From positions 78,915 through 142,914 of the forward strand of contig JAJEKV010000573.1 of the NCBI GenBank assembly GCA_021234155.1: a DNA stretch of 64,000 nucleotides, given 5' to 3'. This document shows, in pieces, positions 10,032 through 22,697 of this stretch. Position 1 is the first letter of the stretch; every line of letters starts with the position of its first letter. A model generated the notes under the pieces. The model ran no database searches. It saw only the letters and a list, made by a program, of their open reading frames with translations, and had not been told where the DNA came from. The position numbers and the translations under genes were made by a program. Source of the DNA: Isoetes taiwanensis (lineage: Eukaryota > Streptophyta > Lycopodiopsida > Isoetales > Isoetaceae).

Positions 10032-13000
10032 AACCACTACCGGTCTCACAAAACCCAAATCGCCTGAAATTTGTTGCAATAGGACCGTTAGACAGCCTAG
10101 AATCCATTTATGACCTCAAATTAGGTAGAAATGTCAAACCCTAGCTCAAAATGACCAAAATTGCTCAAACCCTTGAATTGTTTTTCCAAACTGTAGTCTG
10201 TTTGTAGATAGAAGCATACCCCATTAGTAGCTCGCAAGTATTGTTTCGCTTCAAGTGTTGCCTTACTCCTAGATAGAAGTGCCCAAGAACACCCCTTTAT
10301 TATAGTCATCTAGACCTCAAAGATAGCAACCCAAGTCCAACTGTTGGTACATCACTGCCATGCCAAAGGCATAAACCTTGACCTAATTTCGCGGTCCTTC
10401 TAATAGAGTTTGACTTATATAGCTTCTACATTGACACTCCCTATTGCCTGTGGTACCTAGAAAGGAGCTAGAGTCTAGAGCTGCCCAAGTCACTCCATGT
10501 GTAGAGATTGACTCCCCCAAACCAACTTTGTTAGGACCTTAGAGTATGCCTCAAACATCATGGAGGTTTTGCAAAACAACCCTCATGTCATGCCATACCA
10601 CACGCCCTAATATCTATAGACTTGAGATTATAGATATGTCTCCAAGAATGCCGCCGAGCCATCTTGCTTGCTTATAGAGCCCAAAATGTTGTAGGAGAGC
10701 CCTTCAAGTAGACCCTTAGACTCTAGAATATAATGAAAGCATTTTTCAAGGATCGGGCTAGAGCCACGTAAGAGCTAGAGGCTAACTTTGAAGACATCAA
10801 GGTCCCACCATGTATGTATTGACAGATAAGGAGAGGGGCCCCAAAAAAGGCGCACTCCAAGAGAGGGAAGCACAACGACAAACACCTCAACCGACAAACG
10901 AGTAGAACAGACACCACCGCCTATCATCAATCTTCATCAAATGGGAAGAATATTTGGTAACCAACGGGCATCAAGAATTTTCTAGGTGTCAACCTCCCGG
11001 CTACCACGATTTGCAGGTCACATCGTAAAGAGGATCTCGACGCCTTCACCGACTCAACGCACATGAGCTTCAAATGGAAGAACGCAAGGCAAAGAAAATA
11101 TAGGTGCAGAAGACGTTAGACATCGATGCCGCATTAGCATCACGAAAGGGGCCGAGGGCATAATCTTCCGCCGAGGAGAGAAGTCATGGCGACACAGAGT
11201 GTATAGAAACCGAGGAAGATAACCACGACATTGCAGCCCAGAGCTCTTCGCTTAATGTCATGCAACGCCAACAAAAGGAGCAAACCAAGCTAAGCAACAA
11301 TAAAGCACCTAAGGCTAACCAGACGAAGCTTCCAACCCATTGCACCCTAGGAGACCACGAGGAGGAGACGATATCGGGACATCTCCAACTTGAAGGCCTA
11401 TATTAGCATTAGGGGCAAGATCAAGGAGGAGAATATTCCGCCGAACAAGAATTCGGGACCCTAAAACACCTAGAAACCAAAGGAAGGACGACCTTACTAC
11501 GCCAGCCAAGGAGTGAGACTGAATGGATAGGACCCAAGGGACGGAGGAGACCCACCTAGCCGCCAGGTACAAATCATGCAAAGGCGCACCGTAAGGAGCC
11601 ATGGTAGGGGCAATAGAGATGACCACACTTCCAGTGCAATGAGAGCCACCTTAATGAAGCAAAGCCCAAGCAATGTGAGTCGACTCAGAAATTCAACCCC
11701 GCCGAGGAATGACAATGCCTTTCAAGACATCCAAGAATGCCCAACCGCAATAAAATAGGTGATCCCGCCTCGTTTACCAACGGCACCAAGACTTCGGCAA
11801 CCCTGCAACGACATAATCGCATATAAGGACGTTGAGCGGTCAACGATTCCTCATGACAAACATACACATTAAGGAGGAGCATCTTTTTCAAGGGATCACA
11901 TCGATTTAACACTCTTCGCAGAATTGGCGCGGACGAGCTCGGATCAGACATGAAGCTCAATGGAATAGTAGCAAGATCTCAAAGGAACTCGAGTCAACCA
12001 GAACAAAGAAGATGCAAAGAAACCAAAGGGTCAAACGCGATAGGAGGAGGGGAAACCCTAAAGGAGTATAAACAATTAAGTAGATCTTCGTGAGTTGTTT
12101 TGAAAAAGTGGATGAATTAAAATCCCAATGTAAATGCGTGATATATCTATTGTATATCCGGGTGCTCACAGATATAGTGGAGAAACATGAGTTTAAAGTC
12201 ATGTTTTACTGATTTAGCGCTTAGATCGTGAAGCCCTTCACTCGACTACCAAAAGAGGAAGCAAGGAAGCACAACTATAGCCCAAGATCAAAAGGGAAGA
12301 GCAAGCACGAGGGAGAACGATCGAGGCCAAGCAAACTTTCAACTCCAAACACTTCCGAAGTGCCCCAAGTAGAAGACAGCTCGGCCCACCCAATGTCGAA
12401 TAAGAGACAACACCGGTCATATCAAGATCATCAACGAGGCACTGTGACATCGCTGGGCTAAAGACTACATCTTGTGGCAAGGGCAACACTTGATGGACTT
12501 ATGACACAAGTGGCCTCAACAATAGAGGAGGAAAGACCACATCAACGAGCCAACTAAGAAGGCAACATCTCGACGACCTATAATTCCACCTTGTGGTAAT
12601 ATAGGTGATGCGCTATGACACATGTATTAGATGGAGAGGCACTTACGAAAACCATGCGAATTTAAGATATGCCTTCAACAACTAAGTGATGGCTTCACAG
12701 TACTCCTACCAGTAATTAGAAGAAAAGAAGCCGATCGCATCTCGACATGTGGGACATCAAACGCCAAGGTAGAAGTATTCGACACCTTAACGACAAGGAT
12801 AGCAACTGAAGCACCTTCGCAAAAGGAGAGTTCAAGATAATAGCCAGCTATTCAACGACAAGTATATCTAAGGCAAGTACTTCTTCAACTCAAGGGTCAA
12901 CTTGCGCAGATATAAGGATCCATCACCCCGACAACATAGCCAGCAGGGAGGAGAGCCATGATGCTTTACTTGCCAGAGAGACCGACATGCATAGAGGGAC

Positions 13001-16000
13001 AAAGGTCAAGAACTGAAAGTCGGAGAAGTGCTAGCAATCGACTTCTTCCACGAGCCCCTAGAGGCAACAAGAGGATCAAAACCGACGAGCACAATCAAAG
13101 CCACCTAAGGTTCCTCAAGACAAGAAGACGGCATAACACTGTGGAACGTGACAACGTCCAAGCCATGTGATCAAGGGGATCAAACAAGGAAGTTTGGAAG
13201 CTCGATGGAGAAGCATCTAGGCGAGGCGAGCCGATGACTTGCACGTGGACTTGCATGCAACTTGGTGAACCCAAGGATGGACGATTCAAAGAACAATCGC
13301 AGAAGAAAACAACCCGCAGGAGTATAGCCAAAGGAATCGCCAAGACGCCTCAAGAGAGACTCTTCAAATAGCTTCAAGTATCATGAAGGAGGAACAATTA
13401 CCGGCCGAGAACAGGATCAGGAAGCAAACTGAAATGTCTAGGCATCAACGACCAGCAGACCTTTAGTTAAAATGTGATGCAAAACATGTGTGCCATAGCC
13501 GACAAACACCGGAAGGCCCAAGCATATCAACAAGTTACCCCGGGGTACGAGCCAATGTACAAATAGGAGGATATAGATCGTCAACACCATTGCACCGGGA
13601 GGAACACCGATGACATCGCCAAGGACTAGGGGTGCAACTCGAAGGAGGCACAAGGGGAACCTAATAGCTCTAGTAGTAATTGTAATTATGTAAGCTATAT
13701 GTTTTGCATGTATGGTTCCCTTGTTATTCCTTCCCTCCCATAGCATAACGGACCAAAGGAAGAGATGTCAGGCAATTGGCAGGGGTGAAGCAATCAACAT
13801 CCTCAACACTCTTCGGCAACACGATAACGACAAGAGGACTCGACGTATGAGACATCGATGGATTCAAAGAAACAATATCGGATACAGAGTCGCCGTTTAG
13901 CTGCCAAGACAAAGAGTTCAAGATGAAAGATCTTCTTCAACGGCGCCACCTTCACGCGTTTGAAAGCGGCATGGAAGATTTCAAGTGATCAACTACACCA
14001 GCAAGCCACCAGCAATGAGAGGCTTCTAACGAACAAAGTCAACCTCTACATCAAAGAGGATCCACCGTCAAGGAGACTGAAGTATAGAGCGACTCGGAAG
14101 AATGCTACCTTGCTACTTCAAGCAGGCAACGAGTGGATGAGCTTCTAGCAAGCTCAAGCATCTAAGGCCATGGGGCCTAGTAGGTTAAATGTAGGGATGG
14201 TAACATCCATATTGGGATTAGAAGGCATTTTTTAGATATTCTCGCCGAAAGGATTGCCCCAATATTGAGCTAAGCGTCAAGTATTGGGAAGGAAACGCAT
14301 AGGAGTAACTAAAATTATACACGATTGTTAAACAGACATCCAACATATTGAAACTACTTGGTGAGATTGATCACCTCGCTAAGAAGGAATCATTACTAGG
14401 ATAATTGTTGACCATGTATAAATCTAGTACCTCCAAAAGAATAATCCAACCGAAAGAAAAGAAGTAATCTAACAAGTCCGGCCAACTTGTTACGATGGCA
14501 TCGATTCGATTGGTAAGAATATTCCAAGAGTTTAAATAACTAAGAAAGGGGGAATCTCTAGAACATAAAAGAATAGTACATGTAAGATACATCTAAAATA
14601 ATAATTATAGTAATCAAATAGTCTTTTGAGACAAAAGGAATTGTCATGATGACAAAACCTTGTGGTTTAGAATCGTTCTAACTAAGTAGGTAACCCATAA
14701 CTATATTGAAATAAATGATAACATAATATGTGCATCCATCTTAGATGATTATATATGTCAGCTAAGGCTAGTAAATTAATGTGCTAAGTAAGAAGCATAT
14801 AACTCTTAAGGGGAGAGAATAGATATGACGTTGTGTACAACGTCATTGAAGGGGAGCAGGACCATTTTCTTTTCGAAGAAAGTGGGAGGGCTCAATCTTA
14901 TGATTGAACGCATTTTTGCATCGAATTGACCGACCAGAATAGAGTTCACTCCCAAGAATGGCCGGGTTTAATAGAGCGTAAGCTAGATAGATACCTTAAT
15001 GCTCAAGAGGCCTTCAACGCATGAGACCGACGTAGTAGCGATCTACACCAATGAAGTGGAGCAAAACTATGGGAGCAACGAATCCACCAAGTCATCTCCA
15101 AATTACTCGGCTTCCGGGCCAATCGGGTGGATGCATTCTAGCCTTAGGTAAGGTATGCATGCATTATAAGCTTTTAATGTGTCTTATAGATAAATTAAAT
15201 ATATAGATCCTAATAATTGCATAGAATTTTCATCAGATGATATGTATCATAACCAAAATAAGTTAAATAACAACGATAATGGAGGTAGCATGTTAATTAA
15301 TCCTTCGCAAGGATGAAATTCCTTCCAAGGATAGCTATATGACCCTGGTCCTTATAAATATAAATAGAAAATAGAATTGATATACTTAAGTGCATCTTAG
15401 GATATACTTCCAAGGGTAATGCAAGACCCAAGGAAGAGAATAAGAAGCACATCTAATTCTTGTGTATGATAATTAAAACCTTTCTATGTAACAATAGGTC
15501 TAAAATCGTGGTTATTGTTTAAATAATCGCGATCTAAAAAGTAATTAAATATTGTAAAGCTTAGAGTAAATATAATTGTACTATCGGAAGTAATGTATCC
15601 GATACTATGATAATGTTAATTCATAAATATTACCTTAGGGTAATTATGTTAATCACATGCATTAAAAGAGCCAAAGAAAAATCCACTCGTGCATGTTGAT
15701 TTGTGTTTAGATTAGTTTCATGTGTAGTTAAGATTAATTCCACGCATGCAACCTATGCCGTATGGGTTGCATGCGATTTACGGATGATGGGACCACTACG
15801 GTGATCTCTAGGACGGGTGTAATGTCAATGTAGGCATGACCGCGGGTTCCGCTTTGGAAACTCTACTTCGTCCCCACTAAGTAGACGAATTCGAGAGAAA
15901 GGAGATCATTGAGGAATGCATTGATAGGAAAAGCACCTCTAGCCCCATATATGCTTTGATAGGAGGAATCGCCTTCACGCCCATATACGGAAGGACCTAT

Positions 16001-16210
16001 CCTCCACGCCGGGCAACCAAAGGTGAGCCATATAGGCATGATAGGCTGCCTCCTCTACCATTTATGGAAGAATCATCCCTTCCCACGCCGGAGATTAGCC
16101 ATGCATTCATGTAGATAGGTGGGGTGGTCACCATATAACCAAAATTTTATTAATAATTAAAATGGTACTAATGTAGTGTCGACCTGGGGCCAATAGAGCC
16201 CTGAGGGCAA
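10032..16210 (+). other. Retrotransposon interior, no recognisable gag-pol
   Basis: About 6.2 kb with only short frames in every phase. The 11-14.1 kb part is purine-rich on the plus strand and encodes scraps rich in Lys, Arg, Ser and Gln (for example 12228-12461), which could be decayed gag but show no CCHC knuckle. The 14.2-16.2 kb part is AT-rich. I looked for YxDD, DxG protease and HHCC motifs and saw none. Confidence 0.6.
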
Positions 16211-16225
16211 GGAGGTCGAAGATAA

Positions 16226-16600
16226 GACTTGCAACACAAATTTTGTTATAATGTGTTGCAAGGGATGAAGAGTACCTTAGAAGTGTAAATTTTGTATGAA
16301 ATTGATAAACTTTGATAAACTTAAATGTTGTATTAAGTAAGGTTAATAATTACCTTATATGGGATTAAGTTATGAAGTCATAAGTTAATTGGATAATGAA
16401 ATAGTACAGTAATGTCTTAAACATTATCTTAGAGTAATTCTAATAATTAAGATAGTAAGTATGTAATTATAGATATTGTAAAATTAATGTAGGATTTTAA
16501 GGTGCGAAGACTTGCAACACAAATTTTGTTGGAATGTGTTGCACGGAATGAAGAGTACCTTAAATAATAATTATTATATATGAAAGTGTTAAATTGTGAT
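16226..16600 (+). repeat. Duplicated segment, about 283-bp period
   Basis: GACTTGCAACACAAATTTTG with the following GAAGAGTACCTTA block occurs at 16226 and again at 16509. Lies in the AT-rich 3' part of the LTR element. Confidence 0.75.
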
Positions 16601-16789
16601 AAACTAAAGGTTGTGATAACGGAGACGAATAAATACCTTGTTTTAATAGAAGTTACGATTTGACAAGTTATTTGATAATGTAATGGCGTAATAATGATTT
16701 AAAAATATTACCTTAAGGTAATCTTAATAAATGTGTAAGTATTATAGTAGTATATCGTATGCATCACGTTGATTGCAGGTTAGGAAGAT

Positions 16790-16845
16790 TCCAAGGTGGG
16801 GAGACCCACGATGCTGCGGACAGCATCATTTCAAGGTGGGGAGAA
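16790..16845 (+). other. Pol-end remnant with double polypurine tract
   Basis: CCAAGGTGGGGAGA (about 16790-16803) and TCAAGGTGGGGAGAA (16831-16845) are two near-identical purine tracts; the second directly abuts the TGTGAC start of the right LTR and would prime plus-strand DNA synthesis. The mirrored arrangement occurs beside the minus-strand LTR at 60.2-60.3 kb, so the paired tract is a feature of the family. Confidence 0.75.
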
Positions 16846-18326
16846 TGTGACGTTCCAGCATAGTATACGGTCCCATGACGTATATTGTATCAAGACCGCC
16901 ACGCAGCACACGCCGGCCCCAATCGACGTAATGCCGATGTGTAAAAAAGCAAGGGCGCCTAGGGGGCAGCTTGTAATGGTGCCATTACACTTAGCAATGT
17001 AGCGCACTTTAGACCTTTTAACCCATTAAAGGTAGACCAAAGGTCATGGAAACCCTAAACCTAACTCGATAGCCTACATAAGGCACCAAACCCTAACTTT
17101 CCCTTTTTCGCCTACGCACCTTCCGAGCCCGATTCACGCCACCAGGAGTCAATTCCAACTCCCACGATCGGTCCGGTGCTTCCCGCCTTGTCGATCGCCC
17201 TCCGACCGCATTTCAAGGCGTAATGTAGACATGGACGCCTTTGGATCGAGAGGAGTGAACTGTGGATCGTATTTGGTCGATTGAATAGCCTAAACCTTAT
17301 TCAGCCCTTCAAACCAAAAGAGGGTTTAGCCTATTAAATCACCCTTAGTAGCCAAGATTGACTCTAACTAAAGAACCTAACTCTATGAGATAGATTAGTT
17401 CTTCTGCTCCTTATGTTGATATGATGGACGGATGTATTCTGTGGACTCATTGTATTGGGAAGGGGGGTAGAGACTTGAAGCTTAGTAGATGATGCTCCTA
17501 GATAGTCCCTCTTAGTGCATTACTAGATTTCGCCCTGTTTACAAGAGCCCACCCGGTTGGGGTGAAGGGGCCGACCGCTTAGAATGAGGTTCGTGTTCGA
17601 CTCTTGAACGATCCCTCCGGGTGTGTAAGGCCTACGGGGATCATTGTGACTAGGTCTAACGGCTTGCCACTGCGGTGGGCAAGGCATGGGCTCGACACAC
17701 TGGGGTGGTGGATATGACCTTCCGCTGAGTTCAAGTCAATAAGGGCAAAGGGCCCTCTAGTCACCTTGAGTCAAGATGTAGACCTCCGGAGGGAGTGATC
17801 CCACCGCCCCATCCGGGCCGGGAGATGTAACCCAAGAGACGTAGCCCCTTTGGCTATGCACGGGGCTGGCAAGGCAGTCCCAACACTTTTCAACCTACTC
17901 GCAAAGTGTGCACAGGAGGGCGGATGGAGTGGACAACCCTAAGCCATGCTCTTATGCCAGCCCAATCCATTGTCATGATTCTGCCTCAGACCGAACTCGA
18001 GACCAAGCTTGTCACCATCCCCGAGTCCGAGCCTTGGGTAGGAACTTCCATGTATTGTGCTGATCTTTGTCTATGCAGAGATGTTGATGTGCCACCCTTC
18101 GAGGTGGATATATGATGTTATGTTACTGACGTGTATGTTTACGCTTCCGCAGCTAGGTAGGCCCTGAGGGAGACGGGGTAAAATGACCCCTTCACTCTTC
18201 CCATCGCGGGACTCTAGGCGGTCACGCTGATATGTGGAGGGCCCCAGACGTTGTGGAGCTGGTGCGGGGATGAACTCCCTCGCTTGTATACGTGCGGGCA
18301 TCGATAATGCAGTAGGGGACGCCACA
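16846..18326 (+). repeat. 3' LTR (about 1.48 kb)
   Basis: Starts TGTGACGTTCCAGCATAG like the left LTR and ends GGGGACGCCACA. Long tracts are identical to the left LTR but are broken by clustered substitutions and short indels, mostly in GC-rich spots. Confidence 0.9.
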
Positions 18327-18426
18327 CTTTGCAAAAGTTATCAAGATCTGACTGCTATCTGCCGTTGGATCGGAGAGTGGTTATAACACAGAACCACCTG
18401 AATATTTCTTTGAATAGAATATCCTA

Positions 18427-18838
18427 GTGATTATTAAAATAATCTCTCGAATATTCTTTCTACGAATATTCTACTCTGGCAGTTTGGCACTCTGCGACCC
18501 ACTGGAGAAAATTGGGGCTTCTTCTGCCATCACTGTAACAGAACCCATCCATCCAATCGATTCAACAAAATCGCCATTCCTAGAATCGATTAGCTCCTGG
18601 TATAAATCTATAGTCTCGAATGGGAGGCTCGAATGCTTAAGGTTGGTACTTTCCACCTGGTCTTGTCTACTCCAGAGGCCCTTAAAACACCATGATGTTT
18701 TGGCAACTTTATATTATCAGCATCCATGGCCTCATAGCCATCAGAATGATGCAGTCCACACTGCAAATTTCTTTCCACCAGAGACCATCTGGCTTTCTTC
18801 AAGGACAAAAATCTTGAGTGCCATTTGATGAGAGGGAG
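18427..18838 (+). pseudogene. Possible 3' end of an LTR-element polyprotein
   Basis: An open frame of 133 codons (18427-18828) and a neighbouring frame lead directly into a polypurine tract (ATGAGAGGGAG, about 18828-18838) and an LTR-like TGTTAA start. The position is where the pol 3' end of a Copia- or gypsy-type element would lie, but I cannot name a domain with confidence. It abuts the right end of the 8-18 kb element, which may have landed in or beside it. Confidence 0.35.
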
Positions 18839-19437
18839 TGTTAATCTTGTGCCCAAAAATACAAGACTATTTTTGCTGTACACAGGAAAGTCATAAAGGA
18901 AGAACTCTAAACCCCTTGGAAAGAACAAGCAGAAGAACATGCCAAAGAAGAGACAAAGGGATCCCAAGGCATCATGAAGTCACCATGATGCGTGAAGCCT
19001 GAGTCTTCCATGGCAAGAGTCAATGCTTTTATGAGCTAACAGTCATCAGTTATAAGAAGATTCCCTAGATGTCAGCTGATATTTTGGGAGTACGTAGCCA
19101 CGATCCCCAAATGACAGTTTTGCCATTATGGGCCTACGCCATTGTATTGTATATATCTAAAGTGTAGACTTACAAGGTTAGACAAGATTAGACGAGATTA
19201 GCCCTTTTCTTATTTCAGTCTCAACATTTCATGCAAGACTTATTGTACGTCTGTATGATTTCCTCAAGAGATCTTCCTTGGTCATTGATGTTTCTCTTGT
19301 GTTTCATTCTCATTCAGTTCTTTTGTCCTTAGTTTTTCGCAAAATCTCGCATGACAGCCTCTTCTCAGGATCTGCTTATGGGTCCTTACTGAAGGCTGTT
19401 TCACGGGTGAACGAGAACCCGACCCAGACCCCAAACA
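18839..19437 (+). repeat. Candidate LTR (about 600 bp) of a second retroelement
   Basis: Begins TGTTAATCTTGTGCCC directly after a purine tract and ends CCCCAAACA, giving TG...CA ends. It holds a TATA-like TGTATATATC near 19145-19160, followed by an AAGGTTAGACAAGATTAGAC stretch, consistent with an LTR promoter. No partner LTR lies in the window, so the right boundary is inferred from the CA end alone. Confidence 0.5.
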
Positions 19438-20770
19438 TTAATAATTTTTTTCTTCAAGAGGTCTTGCTAGCTTTTCAAAAGGAATGCTCTTCTTCTCCTG
19501 CATTAATGCGAAAAACGTACTAGCAGAAAAGAAGTTCGAGCATGCGGAAGACCATAGGCTCGAACTTCACAAGGTAATAAGTAAATAAGGATTTCAATTG
19601 AGGCCACCCAACTATATTTGAATTTGCCTATGAACATAACCACATAGTATTTCTTATTCTTTTTATTTGTCTCTTCATCCACCAATCATTTTAACTGAAG
19701 CCAATGAAGTTCTCTTTGCTTCATGAGGTGATAGAGAGAATCGCAAACACAATTCTAGTTGTTTAAAAATAAACCTAGTCTCAATTGTATTGATTATAAC
19801 ATATATGACAAAACACTATGTTCTTTCATAATCTTTATATTCACAAAGGCAGGTCCTCATAGGTTCAAAGTGAAATTGGACTAGGCCCATTCGATTGATC
19901 TTAAGTTATATAAACAATCAGGCATGTGGCCAAAACGAAGGAGCATAAGCAGATGATAAACTTTGGCAGCCGATAATGAGCGAGATCCTGCTATAAAATT
20001 CTAGATATTGTGATCCTGATTAATCCGGCTTTAAAATTCGCGGTCAACACACACCAACTATGCATGCTCAATTACTGGAGTGAATGAAATACCTCTAAAC
20101 CACATTTCTTTTCTGGAGTAGCATTTTTTCTTTCTCAGGCAGTAAAATATAATTGATGCAGGCTATCATGACTAATGGAAGATTTCCAAGGACATGGTCT
20201 TTGTTGATGTTTGCCTTTAAAAACAAGACCTTTGGCTTCCAGTTGCACACAACAAGCTTGGGTTGCATTTAAAAAAATTGTCTAAAAAAAAAAAACTTGT
20301 AGCAGTAGATTATTACACATTGGCCCAATCGAGCAATGTAGTGTGGTGTGTGGCCACATGTCCAGTTGGATGTTGCCTAGTGGCGTGACTTTAAAACAAC
20401 TATCTATCTACCTAACCAAAACCTTAATAAAATTAGGCGTAAACATAGTCAGAAAAAAGAAAAATTAATTTAACTAAAGTAATCCCTTCGCATGAACTCG
20501 CCCTAACTTTGCTGAAGAAGAGAACCATCAGAAGCACCCAAAACAGAAGCAATTTATCTTCAGTGTATAGCCAGTTGATCTTTGAGCCTCTTGAAGTTGA
20601 TGGACTAGGTAGAACACCTGAGACATGAAGAAAAGCAGAATCCATTAGGTACTCATGGTTTACATTTTGGGATTGGCTCTGACGCATTGACCTAAGTAAG
20701 ATCAAGGCCAATCATTGACCCATCGAATTCATTAAGACATAGGCTCTTCGGATGACTGAGAGCGCCTCAA
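19438..20770. other. No gene recognised
   Basis: AT-rich DNA with only short frames. The plus-strand A-run at 20284-20293 could be a decayed retroposon tail. Confidence 0.45.
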
Positions 20771-20772
20771 CA

Positions 20773-20990
20773 TCCTTTGTTTGGAAGACGAAATTGAATG
20801 GTGTAAAGAGAGCTTGGAGCTTATTTATCTGCCTACATCTATGGATTCGGAGTAGAAGAAGTGGAAACAAGAATAGTCAGGCAAAGATGAACTTGTTAAG
20901 AAAGGAAAAGCCTCTAAATATGCTGACACCAACTCTTTTGTCTCTGAAACACAAGAGGACATGAATGATGGTGATAACAAGGATGCGGAT
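20773..20990 (+). pseudogene. C-terminal fragment of an unidentified protein gene
   Basis: One frame reads CLEDEIEWCKESLELIYLP, then after two stops KKGKASKYADTNSFVSETQE and an acidic end, DGDNKDAD, before TAG at about 20990. The biased, hydrophilic, acidic C-terminus and the single consistent frame suggest a former exon or retrocopy. The EWC..LEL pattern faintly recalls the N-terminal motif of the C8orf33/UPF0488 family, but that is not enough to name it. No upstream exons seen. Confidence 0.35.
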
Positions 20991-21437
20991 TAGATATTTT
21001 TGTATTCTAGAAATAGCATGTCTTACAGTTGTAAGCATTTGCTTACATAGAAAGATCTAAGTACGAACCCTGAAACACATCTCCTTCCTTTCCCCTAAAA
21101 AATATTACAGTGAACAAGTACCATTTTGATAATAACTTGGCTGATCATGCAATAGTATTGCATGCTATTTGGCTTTGCTTTTTACATATTTATGTTGAAT
21201 AAATTATATGTCTCATCTTAGATTCTATTTTTGTTCTTACATTTTTCTAAAGGGAGCACAAATGTTGATATATGATAAAAAAAAAAGGAGTTTCCAATTG
21301 CGCAGTATGGTCCTTGCCATTTTATCCTCTTTAGGCTAATATGGTATTGGTTGGCTGTAGATAGTGAGCTCTCTTACCTTCACGTACCTCGTGCATTTTG
21401 TTTATTATAGTGGTAGGATGAGGATGTGGAACACTCC

Positions 21438-21573
21438 TGAAATACAAAACAATGGAAAAATATGGCTCTTACATGATGCTTAATGTACATGCAAAATAGT
21501 CATGGAATACAAAACAATGGAAAACTATGGCTCTTACATGAATGCTTACTGTACATGCAAAATAGTCATGGCT
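21438..21573. repeat. Tandem duplication, about 67 bp x 2
   Basis: AATACAAAACAATGGAAAA and the following TATGGCTCTTACATGA...TGCAAAATAGTCATGG occur twice in a row, with a one-base insertion and few substitutions. Otherwise 21.0-22.2 kb is AT-rich and without a gene. Confidence 0.85.
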
Positions 21574-22209
21574 ACTTGCTTCGATTTAATGTAGTGCTAA
21601 AACTGTTATGCTCATGTGGTATTTTCTTGGTGAGTTTTATCTAAAACACTCGGGTGATTTTTAACCACGTACTGCCACTTTTATTAGTAGAATATGCAAT
21701 CTTTGATGCATACGGTAAACGGATTCTTTTGACAAATGAATTTGCAATGAGACTTACTAGTTTGGCTAAATACTTAAACTTACAATTTTAAAGGCTTGGA
21801 AAGATTTGTCTTACATTGATACAATAGCTGTGTCATTCATATTTGGAACGTTGTGCATTTCAAGTACACATTATTGAGAACCCAATTTATCTGTAGAATT
21901 GTGAGGCAGCTTGCATGCATATAGAAAAAGGTTGGTATCTACTTTGAATCATAATGGTTATTTATTTGTTCCTTCGCCAATGGTACTAAAAGCACAAATA
22001 GCATGTTTTGTACTCTAAAGACTTTGAAATAAGTGATAGGAAAAAATAGGTTGATGCATGGTTACAATTTACACAGTTTGGTATCTTTGGGAACTAAGAT
22101 GTTGAAAAATATGATCATACTAGTTGTATACTATCTTATGGTCTGGCCTGGCCAAATGTATGAGCCGATAACACTGTTGAGGGATTGACCGATACAAATG
22201 ACCGTGCTC

Positions 22210-22210
<1 letters not shown>

Positions 22211-22248
<38 letters not shown>

Positions 22249-22560
22249 TGGATCACCACACTCTTACCCCTTTGCGAGCTCATTTTACTCATCCCTTTGA
22301 TAGTCAGTGGGTTTCTACCATGGGGTGCAAGCTCAGTGATAACCACTTGGCTACCCTATGCGATGAGCTTATCTTCATTGTCTTTAGGATCTATCTTTGA
22401 CCGCAGCAAGCGATCTTGCTGGTGGAGATCAAAGCACATTTCAATGAAGTTATTGAAAAATGGCAAAATTCCCACTTTTGTGGCACTTTATGGCGTTTGG
22501 ATTAGAGCACAATATCTAGGCCTCAACACCCATTTGTATTTATTTTGATCAGTCCGATCA
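22211..22560 (-). mobile_element. Poly(T)-led segment, possible minus-strand retroposon 3' end
   Basis: A run of about 35 T (about 22211-22245) on the plus strand is a poly(A) tail on the minus strand; the attached body would extend to higher coordinates. The body also has an open plus-strand frame from 22248 (MDHHTLTPLRAHF...), so its origin is ambiguous. No target duplication could be paired. Confidence 0.35.
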
Positions 22561-22684
22561 AAAACACCTATTTTCTTATCATTCTGATCATTGTAGATGT
22601 GTGGTTTTCCATTATGTTATGACCTGGTGTTAAGCAGAAGCACTTTACATTGGTACTATGGTGTTGTATGTAAAGCTGTATTAT

Positions 22685-22697
22685 GAATTTGTATGTA
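22685..22697 (+). repeat. Left target-site duplication of the LINE
   Basis: GAATTTGTATGTA, identical to 25225-25237 directly after the LINE poly(A). Confidence 0.85.

Larger units (their letters stand above)
8002..18326 (+). mobile_element. Gypsy-type LTR retrotransposon with non-coding interior
   Basis: Two direct long terminal repeats (8002 to about 9476 and 16846-18326) flank a 7.4 kb interior. A tRNA-iMet primer-binding site follows the left LTR and a polypurine tract precedes the right one, so the element reads on the plus strand. The candidate target duplication CTTGC (7997-8001) versus TTTGC (18328-18332) has one mismatch. The sequence just before the right LTR (GCGGACAGCATCATTTCAAG, then GGTGGGGAGAA) matches the usual pol-end and tract arrangement of plant Ty3/gypsy elements. 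No protease, reverse transcriptase, RNase H or integrase motif could be found inside, so it looks like a large non-autonomous derivative moved by a partner element. The superfamily is inferred from the ends, not from pol. Confidence 0.85.
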
